64,000 bases of DNA, from the NCBI RefSeq assembly GCF_004804335.1, contig NZ_SRXY01000004.1:62001-126000 (forward strand), in the 5' to 3' direction. This document shows, one piece after another, positions 9,412 to 17,691 of this stretch (position 1 is its first letter; each line of letters starts with the position of its first letter). Origin of the DNA: Pacificoceanicola onchidii (lineage in GTDB: Bacteria; Pseudomonadota; Alphaproteobacteria; Rhodobacterales; Rhodobacteraceae). The notes under the pieces were generated by a model. It ran no database searches. It saw nothing but the letters and a program-made list of their open reading frames with translations, and was not told the DNA's origin. Position numbers and translations under genes: made by a program.

Positions 9412-9864
9412 ATGGACGACAAGATCGCCACCACAGCGGAGGCGCAGGAAAGTGACGCCCTGCCGCGCCGGATCGAAGTGCACACGGATCACGAATCCCA
9501 ACCGCTGGAGCCGTTGCCCGAAGCAGTTAAACAAAAGCCGGTCAAGAACAAGAGCCCGGCAGAGTGGGCCTACGAACGGCTGGTTCTCTACATCCAGACC
9601 TTCGAAAAGCAGCTCGATGCGGATCAGGAGGTGGCCATGGGCTTTGTCGGCGGCGAGGCCGGGGTCATGCGAATCGAGGGAATCGGCTATTTCGACCCGG
9701 ACATGATCACCTTCTACGGCTCGGACGCTGCCGGGGTGCGCACGCAATTGATCCAGCACGTCAGTCAACTTTCGGTGATCCTGCGCGCGCTTCCAAAGCC
9801 GCAGGAAACCGAAGAACCGCGCCGGATCGGGTTTCTTCTGGCGAAGGAACTGGGCACAGGCTGA
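9412..9864 (+). CDS. DUF6173-like conserved protein
   Basis: A 150-residue soluble protein of unknown function. After a variable, acidic and proline-rich N-terminal 45 residues comes a conserved block: SPAEWAYERLVLYIQTFEKQ, VAMGFVGGEAGVMRIEGIGY, FDPDMITFYGSDAAG, LIQHVSQLSVILRALPK and RRIGFLLAKEL. I associate this pattern with DUF6173, widespread in Rhodobacterales. There are no membrane segments, cysteine clusters or obvious catalytic motif. It follows xylB by 27 bases, which suggests co-transcription without indicating a job. Confidence 0.78.
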   Translation: MDDKIATTAEAQESDALPRRIEVHTDHESQPLEPLPEAVKQKPVKNKSPAEWAYERLVLYIQTFEKQLDADQEVAMGFVGGEAGVMRIEGIGYFDPDMITFYGSDAAGVRTQLIQHVSQLSVILRALPKPQETEEPRRIGFLLAKELGTG

Positions 9865-9952
9865 GGCCGCGACATTTGTACCGCTTTGCCGCCGTGACAG
9901 GGCGTGTGAAATGCGATAAACGCGGGTTAAACGCTAGAACAGGAATACAATC

Positions 9953-10087
9953 ATGGCTGAACACAAGCACGGCTCGATGGACGTCACCGAACAGCAGAAG
10001 ACCTTCGACGGTTTCATGTCCTTCACGGTCAAGACGACCGCTGTCATCATTTTCCTCGTCATCATGCTGGCGGTTTTCAACGCCTGA
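9953..10087 (+). CDS. aa3-type cytochrome c oxidase subunit IV
   Basis: A 44-residue single-pass membrane protein. The soluble N-terminus MAEHKHGSMDVTEQQKTFDG is followed by a transmembrane helix (TTAVIIFLVIMLAVF) and ends NA. This pattern is the small bacterial aa3 oxidase subunit IV (PF07835) known from the Rhodobacter and Paracoccus oxidase structures, where it packs against the core subunits without cofactors. CAGGAA stands 7 bases before the ATG. The other oxidase subunits are not in this window, so the subunit is encoded apart from them. Confidence 0.9.
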   Translation: MAEHKHGSMDVTEQQKTFDGFMSFTVKTTAVIIFLVIMLAVFNA

Positions 10088-10135
10088 TTTCGAAGGCGGC
10101 GCCAAGCCGCCTTTGCGCACCAAGGGGGGATCGGC

Positions 10136-10765
10136 ATGCGCGCCATGATTTTTGCGGCGCTGGCCGCCATGACACTGGCGGGCTGTGCTGCCAACAACTC
10201 CGGCAAGGAATCTTCGCCCGAGGAGATCACGGCAGCGGCCTATCGCCATGACGGGCCGACCGAGTTGACCCTGTACACCATGATCAACAACCGCTCCGGG
10301 TCCGGCGCGCACACCAGCTTGTTGATCAACGCATCGCAGCGGGTTGTCTTTGATCCGGCCGGAACAGTTCGCCTCAAGGCGGTGCCGGAATCGGGGGACG
10401 TGCTGTATGGCATCACCCCGCGCGTTCGCGACTTCTATGAGCGTGCCCACGCGCGCGAGACATACCACGTTCGCATTCAGACCATCCGGGTGTCACCCGA
10501 AGTAGCGGAACGCGCGCTGCGCCTCGCCCAGGCGCGCGGCCCTGTCGCTTCCGCACAATGCGCCGCATCAACCTCTGCATTGCTCCAGCAGCTACCGGGG
10601 TTCGAATCCATTTCGGGCACATGGTACCCCAACAAACTGGCTGATCAGTTTGCCCAGCTTCCCGGTGTCAGCGACCGCAAGCTCTACGAAGACGATGCGG
10701 ACGACAAAGCCATCGCCATCGCCGAGTTTGAAGCCGCGCAAGACGCTGCTCAGAACGGCCAGTAA
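10136..10765 (+). CDS. Lipoprotein, possible permuted papain-like fold
   Basis: A 209-residue lipoprotein. The signal peptide MRAMIFAALAAMTLAGC ends in lipobox LAGC (Cys17). The mature part holds GSGAHTSLLINASQRVVFDP, AGTVRLKAVPESGDVLYGI and, later, ASAQCAASTSALLQQLPGFE. A His in a strand next to a DPAG segment, followed by a Cys at the start of a helix, resembles permuted NlpC/P60 or DUF4105-type domains. That is fold guesswork from pattern, and no function is assigned. The gene sits 48 bases after the CoxIV gene, and its end overlaps the convergent azlD by 16 bases. Confidence 0.85.
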   Translation: MRAMIFAALAAMTLAGCAANNSGKESSPEEITAAAYRHDGPTELTLYTMINNRSGSGAHTSLLINASQRVVFDPAGTVRLKAVPESGDVLYGITPRVRDFYERAHARETYHVRIQTIRVSPEVAERALRLAQARGPVASAQCAASTSALLQQLPGFESISGTWYPNKLADQFAQLPGVSDRKLYEDDADDKAIAIAEFEAAQDAAQNGQ

Positions 10766-11076
10766 GCCCCGGCCAGCATAACGCCCGCCCCGGCGAGCAT
10801 ACCCGCATAGATGCTTTTCCAGACGTAGGCCGCGGCGAGCGCAAGCATCGCCGCCGCCAGCCGCAGTGGATCCAGCGTACCACCCGTAGCCGAAGGCCAA
10901 ACGACAAGAGGCGCAACAAGCGCCGGCATGATCGCCACGGCTGTATAGCGCAGATGCCGGAGTAACCATTCCGGCATGGCGCGGTCGCCGATCAGCCCGA
11001 GGAATACAAACCGAAGGCCAAACGAGCCGAGCCCCAGGCCAAAGATCACAATCCAAAGATCCGCCTTGTCGATCAT
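10750..11076 (-). CDS. azlD: AzlD family branched-chain amino acid transport protein
   Basis: Small membrane partner (108 residues, four predicted helices) of AzlC. In Bacillus AzlCD exports azaleucine and branched-chain amino acids. ADLWIVIFGLGLGSFGLRFV at the N-terminus and PEWLLRHLRYTAVAIMPALV in the middle are the AzlD signature. The ATG at 11076 overlaps the azlC stop by 4 bases, so the two are translationally coupled. The physiological substrate here is unknown. Confidence 0.93.
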   Translation of the reverse strand: MIDKADLWIVIFGLGLGSFGLRFVFLGLIGDRAMPEWLLRHLRYTAVAIMPALVAPLVVWPSATGGTLDPLRLAAAMLALAAAYVWKSIYAGMLAGAGVMLAGAYWPF

Positions 11077-11774
11077 TGCTCTGCCCTCCGTTCCGCCTCG
11101 GCCCCGACAATCATCCCGCCAATCCCCGCGATCAACAGTCCAAGGTTGTAGGGCACCCACGCAAAGAGCAGCGCCAGCGCGGTGGCCGCAAGAGCGGCAA
11201 ACACATGCGCCCGTGTCCTGAGCGCCGGTCCCAGCATCGCCAGAAAGGCAATCGGCAGGACCATGTCAAAGCCAAGGTTCGCCGGGATGATGTTGCCCAT
11301 ATAGGCCCCCGCGATGGTGGCCGCGTACCACGGTGGGCAAATCGGCGTCACAACCCCGAGGAAATAAGCGAACTTTTCCGAGACAGTCATGTCAGGCTTG
11401 CGATCATACTCAAGCACCGAAGCCGCATAGGTCTGGTCCACAAGAAAATAGCCGACCACCGCGCGTTTCCAGAATGGCAGCGGTCCAAGGTGCGGCGTTA
11501 TGGACGCCGAATACATCGCCATGCGCAGGTTGACCGCAAGCGCGGAAATCAGGACAACCACCGTCGGCGCATTGTCTGTCATGAGTTGCATCGCCGTGAA
11601 CTGCGCGGCCCCGGCGATTACGACCACCGAAAAACTGAGCGTTTCAAAAACGGACAGCCCCGCTTCCGTGGCGATCACGCCGAACAGCGCTGCAAAAGGG
11701 ACAACGACCAGCAAGAACGGAATCCCATCACGCACACCGCGCCAATAACTTGACATCACCTGGCTCTGCGCCAT
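11073..11774 (-). CDS. azlC: AzlC family branched-chain amino acid exporter
   Basis: Large subunit (233 residues) of the AzlCD exporter in the inner membrane. About six hydrophobic segments are visible, starting with FLLVVVPFAALFGVIATEAG, followed by FSVVVIAGAAQFTAMQLM and the conserved LRMAMYSASITPHLGPL loop. GGAGG lies 7 bases before the ATG at 11774; a GTG three bases earlier is possible. It is divergent from fdhD with only about 50 bases between the starts. Confidence 0.94.
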   Translation of the reverse strand: MAQSQVMSSYWRGVRDGIPFLLVVVPFAALFGVIATEAGLSVFETLSFSVVVIAGAAQFTAMQLMTDNAPTVVVLISALAVNLRMAMYSASITPHLGPLPFWKRAVVGYFLVDQTYAASVLEYDRKPDMTVSEKFAYFLGVVTPICPPWYAATIAGAYMGNIIPANLGFDMVLPIAFLAMLGPALRTRAHVFAALAATALALLFAWVPYNLGLLIAGIGGMIVGAEAERRAEQ

Positions 11775-11825
11775 CACTAAACCTCCGGGGTGTTTGATCT
11801 GCCCCTACACGAACGCAAAGGCCCG

Positions 11826-12698
11826 ATGCAATTGCCCAACGACTACATCATCGCCCCTGACCCTGCGGCCAAGCGTCTGACCCGCGCTGTCAGCGGTTTC
11901 GATCACACCGGAGCCGAGGTTGATATCGCCGTGGTGGAGGAGCGCCCGCTGACGATTTATCTGAATCGTCAGGAAGTTGTGACCGCGATGACCATTGGCG
12001 ACTATCCGGAGTTTCTCGCCGTTGGTTTCCTGCGCAATCAGGGCATGCTGGCAGATGACGAAGAGATCACCGGCATCGATTTCGACGAGGAACTGGACGT
12101 TGTCGTGGTGCGCACCGCATCGCAGACCACCTTCGAAGAAAAAGTAAAGAAAAAGACCCGCACGAGCGGCTGCGCCGTGGGCACGGTTTTCGGCGACATG
12201 ATGGAGGGGCTGGAGGGGCTCGACTTGCCCGCCGCGCCGGTAAAGACTTCCTGGCTCTATGCCCTAGCACGCAAGATCAACACGACCCCCTCGCTTTACC
12301 TCGAGGCCGGCGCGATCCACGGAACCGTGCTGTGCCACGAAGACAGGCCTTTGGTCTATATGGAAGATGTCGGACGCCACAACGCTGTGGACAAGATCGC
12401 TGGCTGGATGTTCCTGAACGGCGTGACGGCGGAGGACAAGATCCTTTACACAACCGGGCGCCTGACTTCCGAGATGGTGATCAAGACGGCTCTTATGGGC
12501 ATTCCAACCCTCGCCTCTCGTTCCGGGTTTACCGCGTGGGGCGTTGAAATCGCGCGGCAGGTCGGGCTGACCTGCATCGGCCGAATGCGCGGAAAGCGCT
12601 TTGTCTGCCTGAGCGGGGCCGAACGGCTGGAGCGCGATGTGGACCCGGACAGCGTGCCGGACGAAAGCAGGAAATCCGGCCGAAAGGGCAAAACGTGA
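11826..12698 (+). CDS. fdhD: Formate dehydrogenase accessory sulfurtransferase FdhD
   Basis: FdhD carries sulfur from IscS to the bis-MGD cofactor of formate dehydrogenases. The protein has 290 residues from the ATG at 11826 (AAAGG upstream); a GTG at 11790 would add 12. Family landmarks are TRAVSGFDHTG, EERPLTIYLN, FLRNQGML, RTSGCAVGT, LEAGAIHGTVLC, MEDVGRHNAVDKIAG and YTTGRLTSEMVIK. E. coli FdhD has CxxC at the sulfur-transfer loop; here only the first Cys remains (GCAVG). It heads the molybdenum-cofactor operon fdhD-mobA-mobB-moeA. No formate dehydrogenase gene lies in the window. Confidence 0.95.
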   Translation: MQLPNDYIIAPDPAAKRLTRAVSGFDHTGAEVDIAVVEERPLTIYLNRQEVVTAMTIGDYPEFLAVGFLRNQGMLADDEEITGIDFDEELDVVVVRTASQTTFEEKVKKKTRTSGCAVGTVFGDMMEGLEGLDLPAAPVKTSWLYALARKINTTPSLYLEAGAIHGTVLCHEDRPLVYMEDVGRHNAVDKIAGWMFLNGVTAEDKILYTTGRLTSEMVIKTALMGIPTLASRSGFTAWGVEIARQVGLTCIGRMRGKRFVCLSGAERLERDVDPDSVPDESRKSGRKGKT

Positions 12699-13321
12699 AA
12701 CAGCCGCTTGGAGTGATCCTCGCAGGGGGTTTGGCAACGCGGATGGGCGGCGGAGACAAGGCCCTGCTCACGCTTGGCGGTCAAACCCTGCTGGACCGTG
12801 TGCACGCCCGTCTTGCCCCACAGGTCGCGCAGGTTGCGCTCAATGCAAACGGCGATCCCGCACGTCTCAAATCCGACCTGCCGGTGATCCCCGACAGCAT
12901 CGCGGAGTTCCCCGGCCCTCTGGCCGGTGTTCTCGCCGGGCTTGACTGGGCCGCCACGCTCGGCGCGGACACTATCGTCACTGTTGCCGCCGACACGCCC
13001 TTCTTCCCTTGTGACCTGGTCCCGCGCCTGCTGCTGGCTTCAGAGGAGCAGGACCTGCCCCTCGTTCTTGCCGCGACAAAGGGCGAAGCCAAGACAAAGT
13101 CGAAATCCCGCTCCGGCCTGATCCGGCATCCGACCTTCGGCCTTTGGCCCGTTGCCATGAGAGAAGACTTGAGGCAGGCGCTCAACGAGGGCCTGAAGAA
13201 AGTCGTGCTCTGGACCGACAAACATGACGGGCGCGAATGCCTGTTCCCGGCGGATGGCTTCGACCCTTTCTTCAATGTAAACACGCCCGAGGATCTGGCC
13301 CGGGCGGAAGGACTACTATGA
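12695..13321 (+). CDS. mobA: Molybdenum cofactor guanylyltransferase MobA
   Basis: Joins GMP from GTP to molybdopterin-Mo to make MGD in the cytoplasm. The 208-residue protein opens with the nucleotidyltransferase motif GVILAGGLATRMGGGDKALL. FPGPLAGVLAGLDWA and TVAADTPFFPCDLVPRLL carry the GTP- and Mg-binding residues, and FFNVNTPEDLARAE is the C-terminal signature. The GTG start overlaps the fdhD stop by 4 bases (GTGA) and the end overlaps mobB by 4 bases. A lysine-rich insert (GEAKTKSKSRSG) near residue 130 looks like a loop extension. Confidence 0.95.
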   Translation: MKQPLGVILAGGLATRMGGGDKALLTLGGQTLLDRVHARLAPQVAQVALNANGDPARLKSDLPVIPDSIAEFPGPLAGVLAGLDWAATLGADTIVTVAADTPFFPCDLVPRLLLASEEQDLPLVLAATKGEAKTKSKSRSGLIRHPTFGLWPVAMREDLRQALNEGLKKVVLWTDKHDGRECLFPADGFDPFFNVNTPEDLARAEGLL

Positions 13322-13809
13322 AACTCTACGGTGTGACCGGTTGGAAAAATGCGGGCAAAACCGGCCTGATGGAGCGACTGGTCACGGAGATCACGGGCCG
13401 GGGATACTCGGTCAGCACCGTGAAACACGCCCACCACACCTTTGACGTCGACCATCCGGGCAAGGATTCGCACCGCCACCGGGTTGCCGGGGCATCCGAG
13501 GTGATTCTCGCGTCGCGAAAGCGCGTGGCGCATATGATCGAGTTGCGCGATGCACAGGAGCCATCCTTGAGCGATCTGCTCAAGCGGCTGGGCCCGGTCG
13601 ATCTGGTGCTGATCGAAGGCTACAAACGCGACAGACACCCCAAGATCGAGGCGCATCGCGCGGAAACGGGCAATCCCCTGATCGCTTTGGAGGATGAGAC
13701 GATTCGGGCGGTGGCCAGCGATGTTCCGCTAGAGCTGGACCGCCCGGTTTTCGAGCTGGATGACACCAAGGCGGTGGCAGATTTCATCCTGAAGGAAGTT
13801 GGTCTGTGA
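13318..13809 (+). CDS. mobB: Molybdopterin-guanine dinucleotide biosynthesis adaptor MobB
   Basis: GTP-binding protein of 163 residues that assists MobA. It starts MKLYGVTGWKNAGKTGLMER, with a P-loop variant (GxxxAGKT), then VSTVKHAHHTFDVDHPGKDS and the base-binding GPVDLVLIEGYKRDRHPKIE near residues 92-111. The ATG overlaps the mobA stop (ATGA), and the stop overlaps the GTG start of the MoeA fusion, so all four Mo genes are coupled. A longer open frame upstream (from 13237) lies inside mobA and is not credible as the start. Confidence 0.95.
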   Translation: MKLYGVTGWKNAGKTGLMERLVTEITGRGYSVSTVKHAHHTFDVDHPGKDSHRHRVAGASEVILASRKRVAHMIELRDAQEPSLSDLLKRLGPVDLVLIEGYKRDRHPKIEAHRAETGNPLIALEDETIRAVASDVPLELDRPVFELDDTKAVADFILKEVGL

Positions 13810-15893
13810 CCATGTTCAACCACTTCACGGTGGTGGACTGGAACGCGGGAAACGACACCGGGCCACGCCCGAAGAAGGATGCGATCTGGATCGGGGAGGC
13901 GGGTCAGGCCCCGCGATACCATCGCAACCGGATCAGCGCGGAAGACGCCCTGACCGCTCGGATCGAATCCGCGCTTGTGCGTGGCGAGCGGATGATGATC
14001 GGGTTCGACTTCCCCTTCTCCTATCCGCGCAGGTTCATCGAGACGATCACCGGCCATCCCGATCCATTCTCCTTCTGGGCCTATCTGGAACAGCACATCG
14101 AAGACGGCCCGAAATCCAACAACCGCTTTGATCTTGCCGGGCGGCTCAACCAGGTCACGGGCGGGCGCGGCCCGTTCTGGGGCAATGGTCTCAAAAGAGA
14201 CATCCCCGGCTTGCCTCGAACCCAAACGGGGTATCACAACCCGTTCCCAGACCGCCGCACCTGCGAAGTGGCGGCGAAGGGCACCTTCACAGTCTGGCAA
14301 ATGTCCGGCGCAGGCTCTGTCGGGTCCCAGGTTTTTATGGGCCTGCCGGTTCTGGAGCGGATCAGACAGCGTTTTGCCAGGCAGATCGCCGTCTGGCCGT
14401 TCGAGCCGCTGGACAAGCCCATCGCCCTCGTCGAAATCTGGCCGGGGTTGATCAATCCCGCTGTGCGCGCCGCCACAGGACCAGACGACATTCGCGATGC
14501 GGTTCAGGTGAAAATGCTTGCAGGCGCGCTGGCAAACCTTGCACCCGCAAGATTGCATGCGATGCTGGACGTCGAGGCCCCGCTGGAGGGATCCATCCTC
14601 GGGCTCGGGTACGAACAGGAATTGGAAGCCGCCGTGTCTCTCAAACCGCCCCCCTTGCGCAACGATTGCTTTGCCCTGCCGCCCGGCGTCAACTGGACCC
14701 CGGTGGATGACGCGCTTGACATGCTCAAAAACAGGCTCTCCTGCGTGGTCGAACCGGAGAACGCGCCATTGGGCGATGCCATGGGCCGCGTGCTGAGCGA
14801 AGACGTCACCGCATGCCGCTCCAACCCGCCAACACCAAACACGGCCGTTGACGGTTATGGCTTCGCTGCGGCCTCCTTGCCGGAAGGGGATGCCATCCTG
14901 CCCTTGGTAGACGGCCGCTCAGCCGCCGGCGCGCCCTATGCTGGCACCGTGCCCTCAGGCTCGGCTGTCCGTGTTCTGACCGGCGCAGCCCTGCCCGACG
15001 GGGTTGATACCGTGGTGTTGGATGAAGACAGCACCGTTCTGGACGGCCACGTCGCTTTCCGCGGCAGCATCAAACCGGGTGCGAACACCCGCAAGGCCGG
15101 GGAAGACGCCAAGGCAGGTGAGACCGTGCTGCCCAAGGGCCAACAGATCACCCCGGCGGGCCTTGCCCTCGCGGCGTCTGTCGGCTGCGCAACGCTGCCC
15201 GTTTTCCGCCCTTTGCGCGTCGCGGTTCTTTCTACCGGCGATGAGGTTGTGGAACCGGGCTCCCCCGCAGAGCCCGGCCAGATCTTCGACGCCAACCGGC
15301 CCATGCTGCTGGGCATGATCCGCCGCTTTGGCTTTGAAGCGGTCGATATGGGACGTGTCCCGGACGATCGCCCCGCCTTGCGCCAAAGGCTGGATGAGGC
15401 CGCCCAGCAGGCTGACATGATCCTGACGTCGGGCGGCGCATCTGCGGGCGATGAAGACCACGTTTCTGCCCTCCTGCAGGAAGCCGGAGCCATGCAGGAA
15501 TGGCGCATCGCGCTCAAACCGGGGCGGCCACTTGCACTGGGTCTGTGGAATGGCGCGCCGGTCTTTGGCCTTCCGGGCAACCCTGTCGCCGCCTTTGTCT
15601 GCACCCTGATTTTCGCCCGTCCCGCCATGGGCGTTCTGGCCGGTCAGGACTGGCGCGCGCCGCAAGGGTTTGACGTGCCTGCCGCTTTTTCCAAGAACAA
15701 GAAGCCGGGTCGCCGCGAGTACCTGCGCGCCCGCGTGCGCGATGGCCGTGCCGAAGTCTTCAAATCCGAAGGATCGGGGCGCATTTCCGGTCTGAACTGG
15801 GGCGAAGGGCTGGTCGAATTGGGTGATGAGGCGCGAAACATCGCAACGGGCGATCTTGTACGCTTCATTCCCTACGGCAGTTTCGGGCTTTAA
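13806..15893 (+). CDS. moeA: Fusion: DUF429/RNase-H-like domain plus molybdopterin molybdenumtransferase MoeA
   Basis: A 695-residue protein with two parts. Residues about 1-285 resemble the DUF429 predicted RNase-H-like family: VVDWNAGNDTGPRPKKDAIW, MIGFDFPFSYP, NNRFDLAGRLN, GPFWGNGL and GSQVFMGLPVLERIRQRFAR. Residues about 300-695 are a complete MoeA, which inserts molybdate into adenylylated molybdopterin: NTAVDGYGFAA, PGANTRKAGEDAKAGE, VLSTGDEVVEPG, ILTSGGASAGDEDHV and FGLPGNPVAAFVCTL. The GTG at 13806 follows AGGAAG by about 7 bases and overlaps mobB by 4; an ATG two codons later is possible. The role of the N-terminal domain in cofactor synthesis is unknown. Confidence 0.93.
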   Translation: MTMFNHFTVVDWNAGNDTGPRPKKDAIWIGEAGQAPRYHRNRISAEDALTARIESALVRGERMMIGFDFPFSYPRRFIETITGHPDPFSFWAYLEQHIEDGPKSNNRFDLAGRLNQVTGGRGPFWGNGLKRDIPGLPRTQTGYHNPFPDRRTCEVAAKGTFTVWQMSGAGSVGSQVFMGLPVLERIRQRFARQIAVWPFEPLDKPIALVEIWPGLINPAVRAATGPDDIRDAVQVKMLAGALANLAPARLHAMLDVEAPLEGSILGLGYEQELEAAVSLKPPPLRNDCFALPPGVNWTPVDDALDMLKNRLSCVVEPENAPLGDAMGRVLSEDVTACRSNPPTPNTAVDGYGFAAASLPEGDAILPLVDGRSAAGAPYAGTVPSGSAVRVLTGAALPDGVDTVVLDEDSTVLDGHVAFRGSIKPGANTRKAGEDAKAGETVLPKGQQITPAGLALAASVGCATLPVFRPLRVAVLSTGDEVVEPGSPAEPGQIFDANRPMLLGMIRRFGFEAVDMGRVPDDRPALRQRLDEAAQQADMILTSGGASAGDEDHVSALLQEAGAMQEWRIALKPGRPLALGLWNGAPVFGLPGNPVAAFVCTLIFARPAMGVLAGQDWRAPQGFDVPAAFSKNKKPGRREYLRARVRDGRAEVFKSEGSGRISGLNWGEGLVELGDEARNIATGDLVRFIPYGSFGL

Positions 15894-16891
15894 TCGAACG
15901 TCCCTGCAACGCGGCCAAGCAGCATGAAAGCACGCGCCGACCGGGTTCCGGCAAATTCGGTGATTTCCGTGTCCGACGCATTCGGCTCGAAAGCCGCAAA
16001 GCTCTTGTCGAAACGGCGCAGAAAATGGTGCGCGGCATCGCGGAAAATCGGATCCTGCTTCATCCGGCCCAGCGCAAGCGCCAGCGAAGAGCGGTCCCGC
16101 ACCCCGCCCAAAGGCGCGATCTCGCGTCCGCGTGTGCCTTTGGCAAAGGCGCGCCAAACCTCAGGCCGTGCGAGATCGGGACGAAGATCGTCCATGTAGA
16201 TCCCATCCTGGCTCAGTAGAGTCAGGATATCCTGCGCCGCCTGAATCAGATGCGCCGCGTTGCGGTCCTTGAGCGCGCGGCGCAGGGCGTTGAACCCTTC
16301 CTTGTCTTCTGCGGTCTCCGGGAAGTTCAGCGCGCGGATGAAATCCTCGTTGGACAGCGGAGGCTGCAGCGCTTCGGCAGGCGTCCCCAATGACAGCGCC
16401 GGCTGGTCATCCGCTTCTTTCTGAACCGGGACAGCCGCCTGAACCGCCTCCGCCACGCGCGTCGATCCAATCATGGTTAACGTCGCTTCGAGGTTTTTCT
16501 GACCGGCTGAAATTTCATCCAGCCGCTTCATCAGCGACGGATGCGGCGGATCGTTCCGCCCCTTTTGCGCCTGCGTGACATAGGCCTGCCGGATCGCATC
16601 AATCGCCGCCTGAAGGCGCGCGCTTTCCTCGCGCATGACCCGGGCGGAGCGCGCCGAAAGCGCCGCAACCCAGATCAGTGCAACCGGCATCACGATGATC
16701 ATGAAGGACAGCAGGAAACGCATGCCGCCGCCGTCAGTCACGTCGCCCAGCAGAAAGTAGCCGCCGGACAGAGCAACCCAAACAACCGTCGCAACAAGCG
16801 CCGCCACTTCGACACCGGTCACGGAATCAGCACGGGACTGGTCATACATGCCCGGAGGCGTCGGTTTGGCGTGGCTTTGATCGTCGGACAT
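15890..16891 (-). CDS. Conserved membrane protein, two N-terminal helices and a large cytoplasmic domain
   Basis: A 333-residue protein I do not recognise beyond a general Rhodobacterales pattern. Two hydrophobic segments (GVEVAALVATVVWVALSGGYFL near residues 26-48, and LLSFMIIVMPVALIWVAAL near 60-79) are followed by a coiled-coil-like stretch (ARSARVMREESARLQAAIDA). The C-terminal 150 residues contain EDFIRALNFPETAEDKEGFN and GVRDRSSLALALGRM. It may be a membrane-tethered scaffold; no enzyme motif is seen. It converges on moeA, with the stops overlapping by 4 bases, and greA lies 14 bases upstream on the same strand, so greA may be co-transcribed. Confidence 0.85.
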   Translation of the reverse strand: MSDDQSHAKPTPPGMYDQSRADSVTGVEVAALVATVVWVALSGGYFLLGDVTDGGGMRFLLSFMIIVMPVALIWVAALSARSARVMREESARLQAAIDAIRQAYVTQAQKGRNDPPHPSLMKRLDEISAGQKNLEATLTMIGSTRVAEAVQAAVPVQKEADDQPALSLGTPAEALQPPLSNEDFIRALNFPETAEDKEGFNALRRALKDRNAAHLIQAAQDILTLLSQDGIYMDDLRPDLARPEVWRAFAKGTRGREIAPLGGVRDRSSLALALGRMKQDPIFRDAAHHFLRRFDKSFAAFEPNASDTEITEFAGTRSARAFMLLGRVAGTFD

Positions 16892-16905
16892 GCGGCTTGC
16901 CGTGG

Positions 16906-17376
16906 TTATTTATACGCGATGGAGAGGATTTCGTAGCTCTTCTCGCCGCCGGGTGTGCGCACTTCGACGCTATCGCCTTCTTCCTTGCCGATCAGAGCGC
17001 GGGCGATGGGCGATTTGACGTTGAGCAGGCCTTTTTCGATGTTGGCTTCATGCTCGCCGACGATCTGCCAGACTTTTTCTTCGTCCGTGTCCTCATCGAC
17101 CACCTGAACTGTCGCGCCAAATTTCACGGCCCCGGACAGCGTCTTGGGATCAATGACTTCGGCAAGGCCAAGGATGCTTTCGATCTCCTGAATGCGCCCT
17201 TCGATAAAGCCCTGCTTTTCCCGCGCAGAATGGTATTCGGCGTTTTCCTTCAGATCGCCCAGTTCGCGCGCCTCGGCAATCGCCTGAATGACGGCGGGAC
17301 GCTCTACGGACTTGAGCTTTTTCAATTCGGCTTCGAGCGCGGTAAAGCCCGCGCGGGTGATCAGTATCTTGTCCAT
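16906..17376 (-). CDS. greA: Transcription elongation factor GreA
   Basis: Rescues backtracked RNA polymerase by stimulating transcript cleavage. The 156 residues match the family: an N-terminal coiled coil ([40 protein letters not shown] with the acidic tip) and the C-terminal domain [18 protein letters not shown] with [13 protein letters not shown] chose the ATG at 17376 ([11 protein letters not shown]); the longer frame to 17439 lacks family residues. Its 3' neighbour on the same strand is the membrane-protein gene. Confidence 0.96.
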   Translation of the reverse strand: MDKILITRAGFTALEAELKKLKSVERPAVIQAIAEARELGDLKENAEYHSAREKQGFIEGRIQEIESILGLAEVIDPKTLSGAVKFGATVQVVDEDTDEEKVWQIVGEHEANIEKGLLNVKSPIARALIGKEEGDSVEVRTPGGEKSYEILSIAYK

Positions 17377-17691
17377 GGGGTCGTTCCAGTCTCGTTGTCG
17401 CGCGGTGGCCGACCGAGCCCCGCTGCTTTGGCGTATCACACCCTAGAATGGCAATCGCAAACGTCCAGTGCAACACCGACGGTAAAAAGTCCAGTGCCGT
17501 CGGGCATTCCCCGCCGACAACCGGCCGGGCGAACCTAATAAAGTTTCGTAAAGGCGGCGTTTTGGTGCGTAGTTTTGGTGCCAAAGGTCGGTTTTGCCCC
17601 TTGTAACGCCGTGTCGCAATTGACCCTTGCTGCACTGCCGCGCTAATCATGCGCGCAATAATGTTTCAAAGCCTCCCGGGAAGGAGTAGCC
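17377..17691. other. Intergenic region between divergent greA and ETF-QO genes
   Basis: 315 bases without a gene. It holds the two divergent promoters, whose hexamers I cannot place with confidence, and the inverted copy of the 20-base element at 17650-17669. Two TTTTGGTG(C) copies at about 17560-17582 are the only other repeats noticed. Confidence 0.6.
17650..17669 (-). repeat. Second copy of the 20-base element, upstream of ETF-QO
   Basis: Read on the minus strand this is TTGAAACATTATTGCGCGCA, identical to 2854-2873. It ends 22 bases before the ETF-QO ATG, overlapping the likely 5' leader or transcription start. Its position suits a repressor site. Confidence 0.6.
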
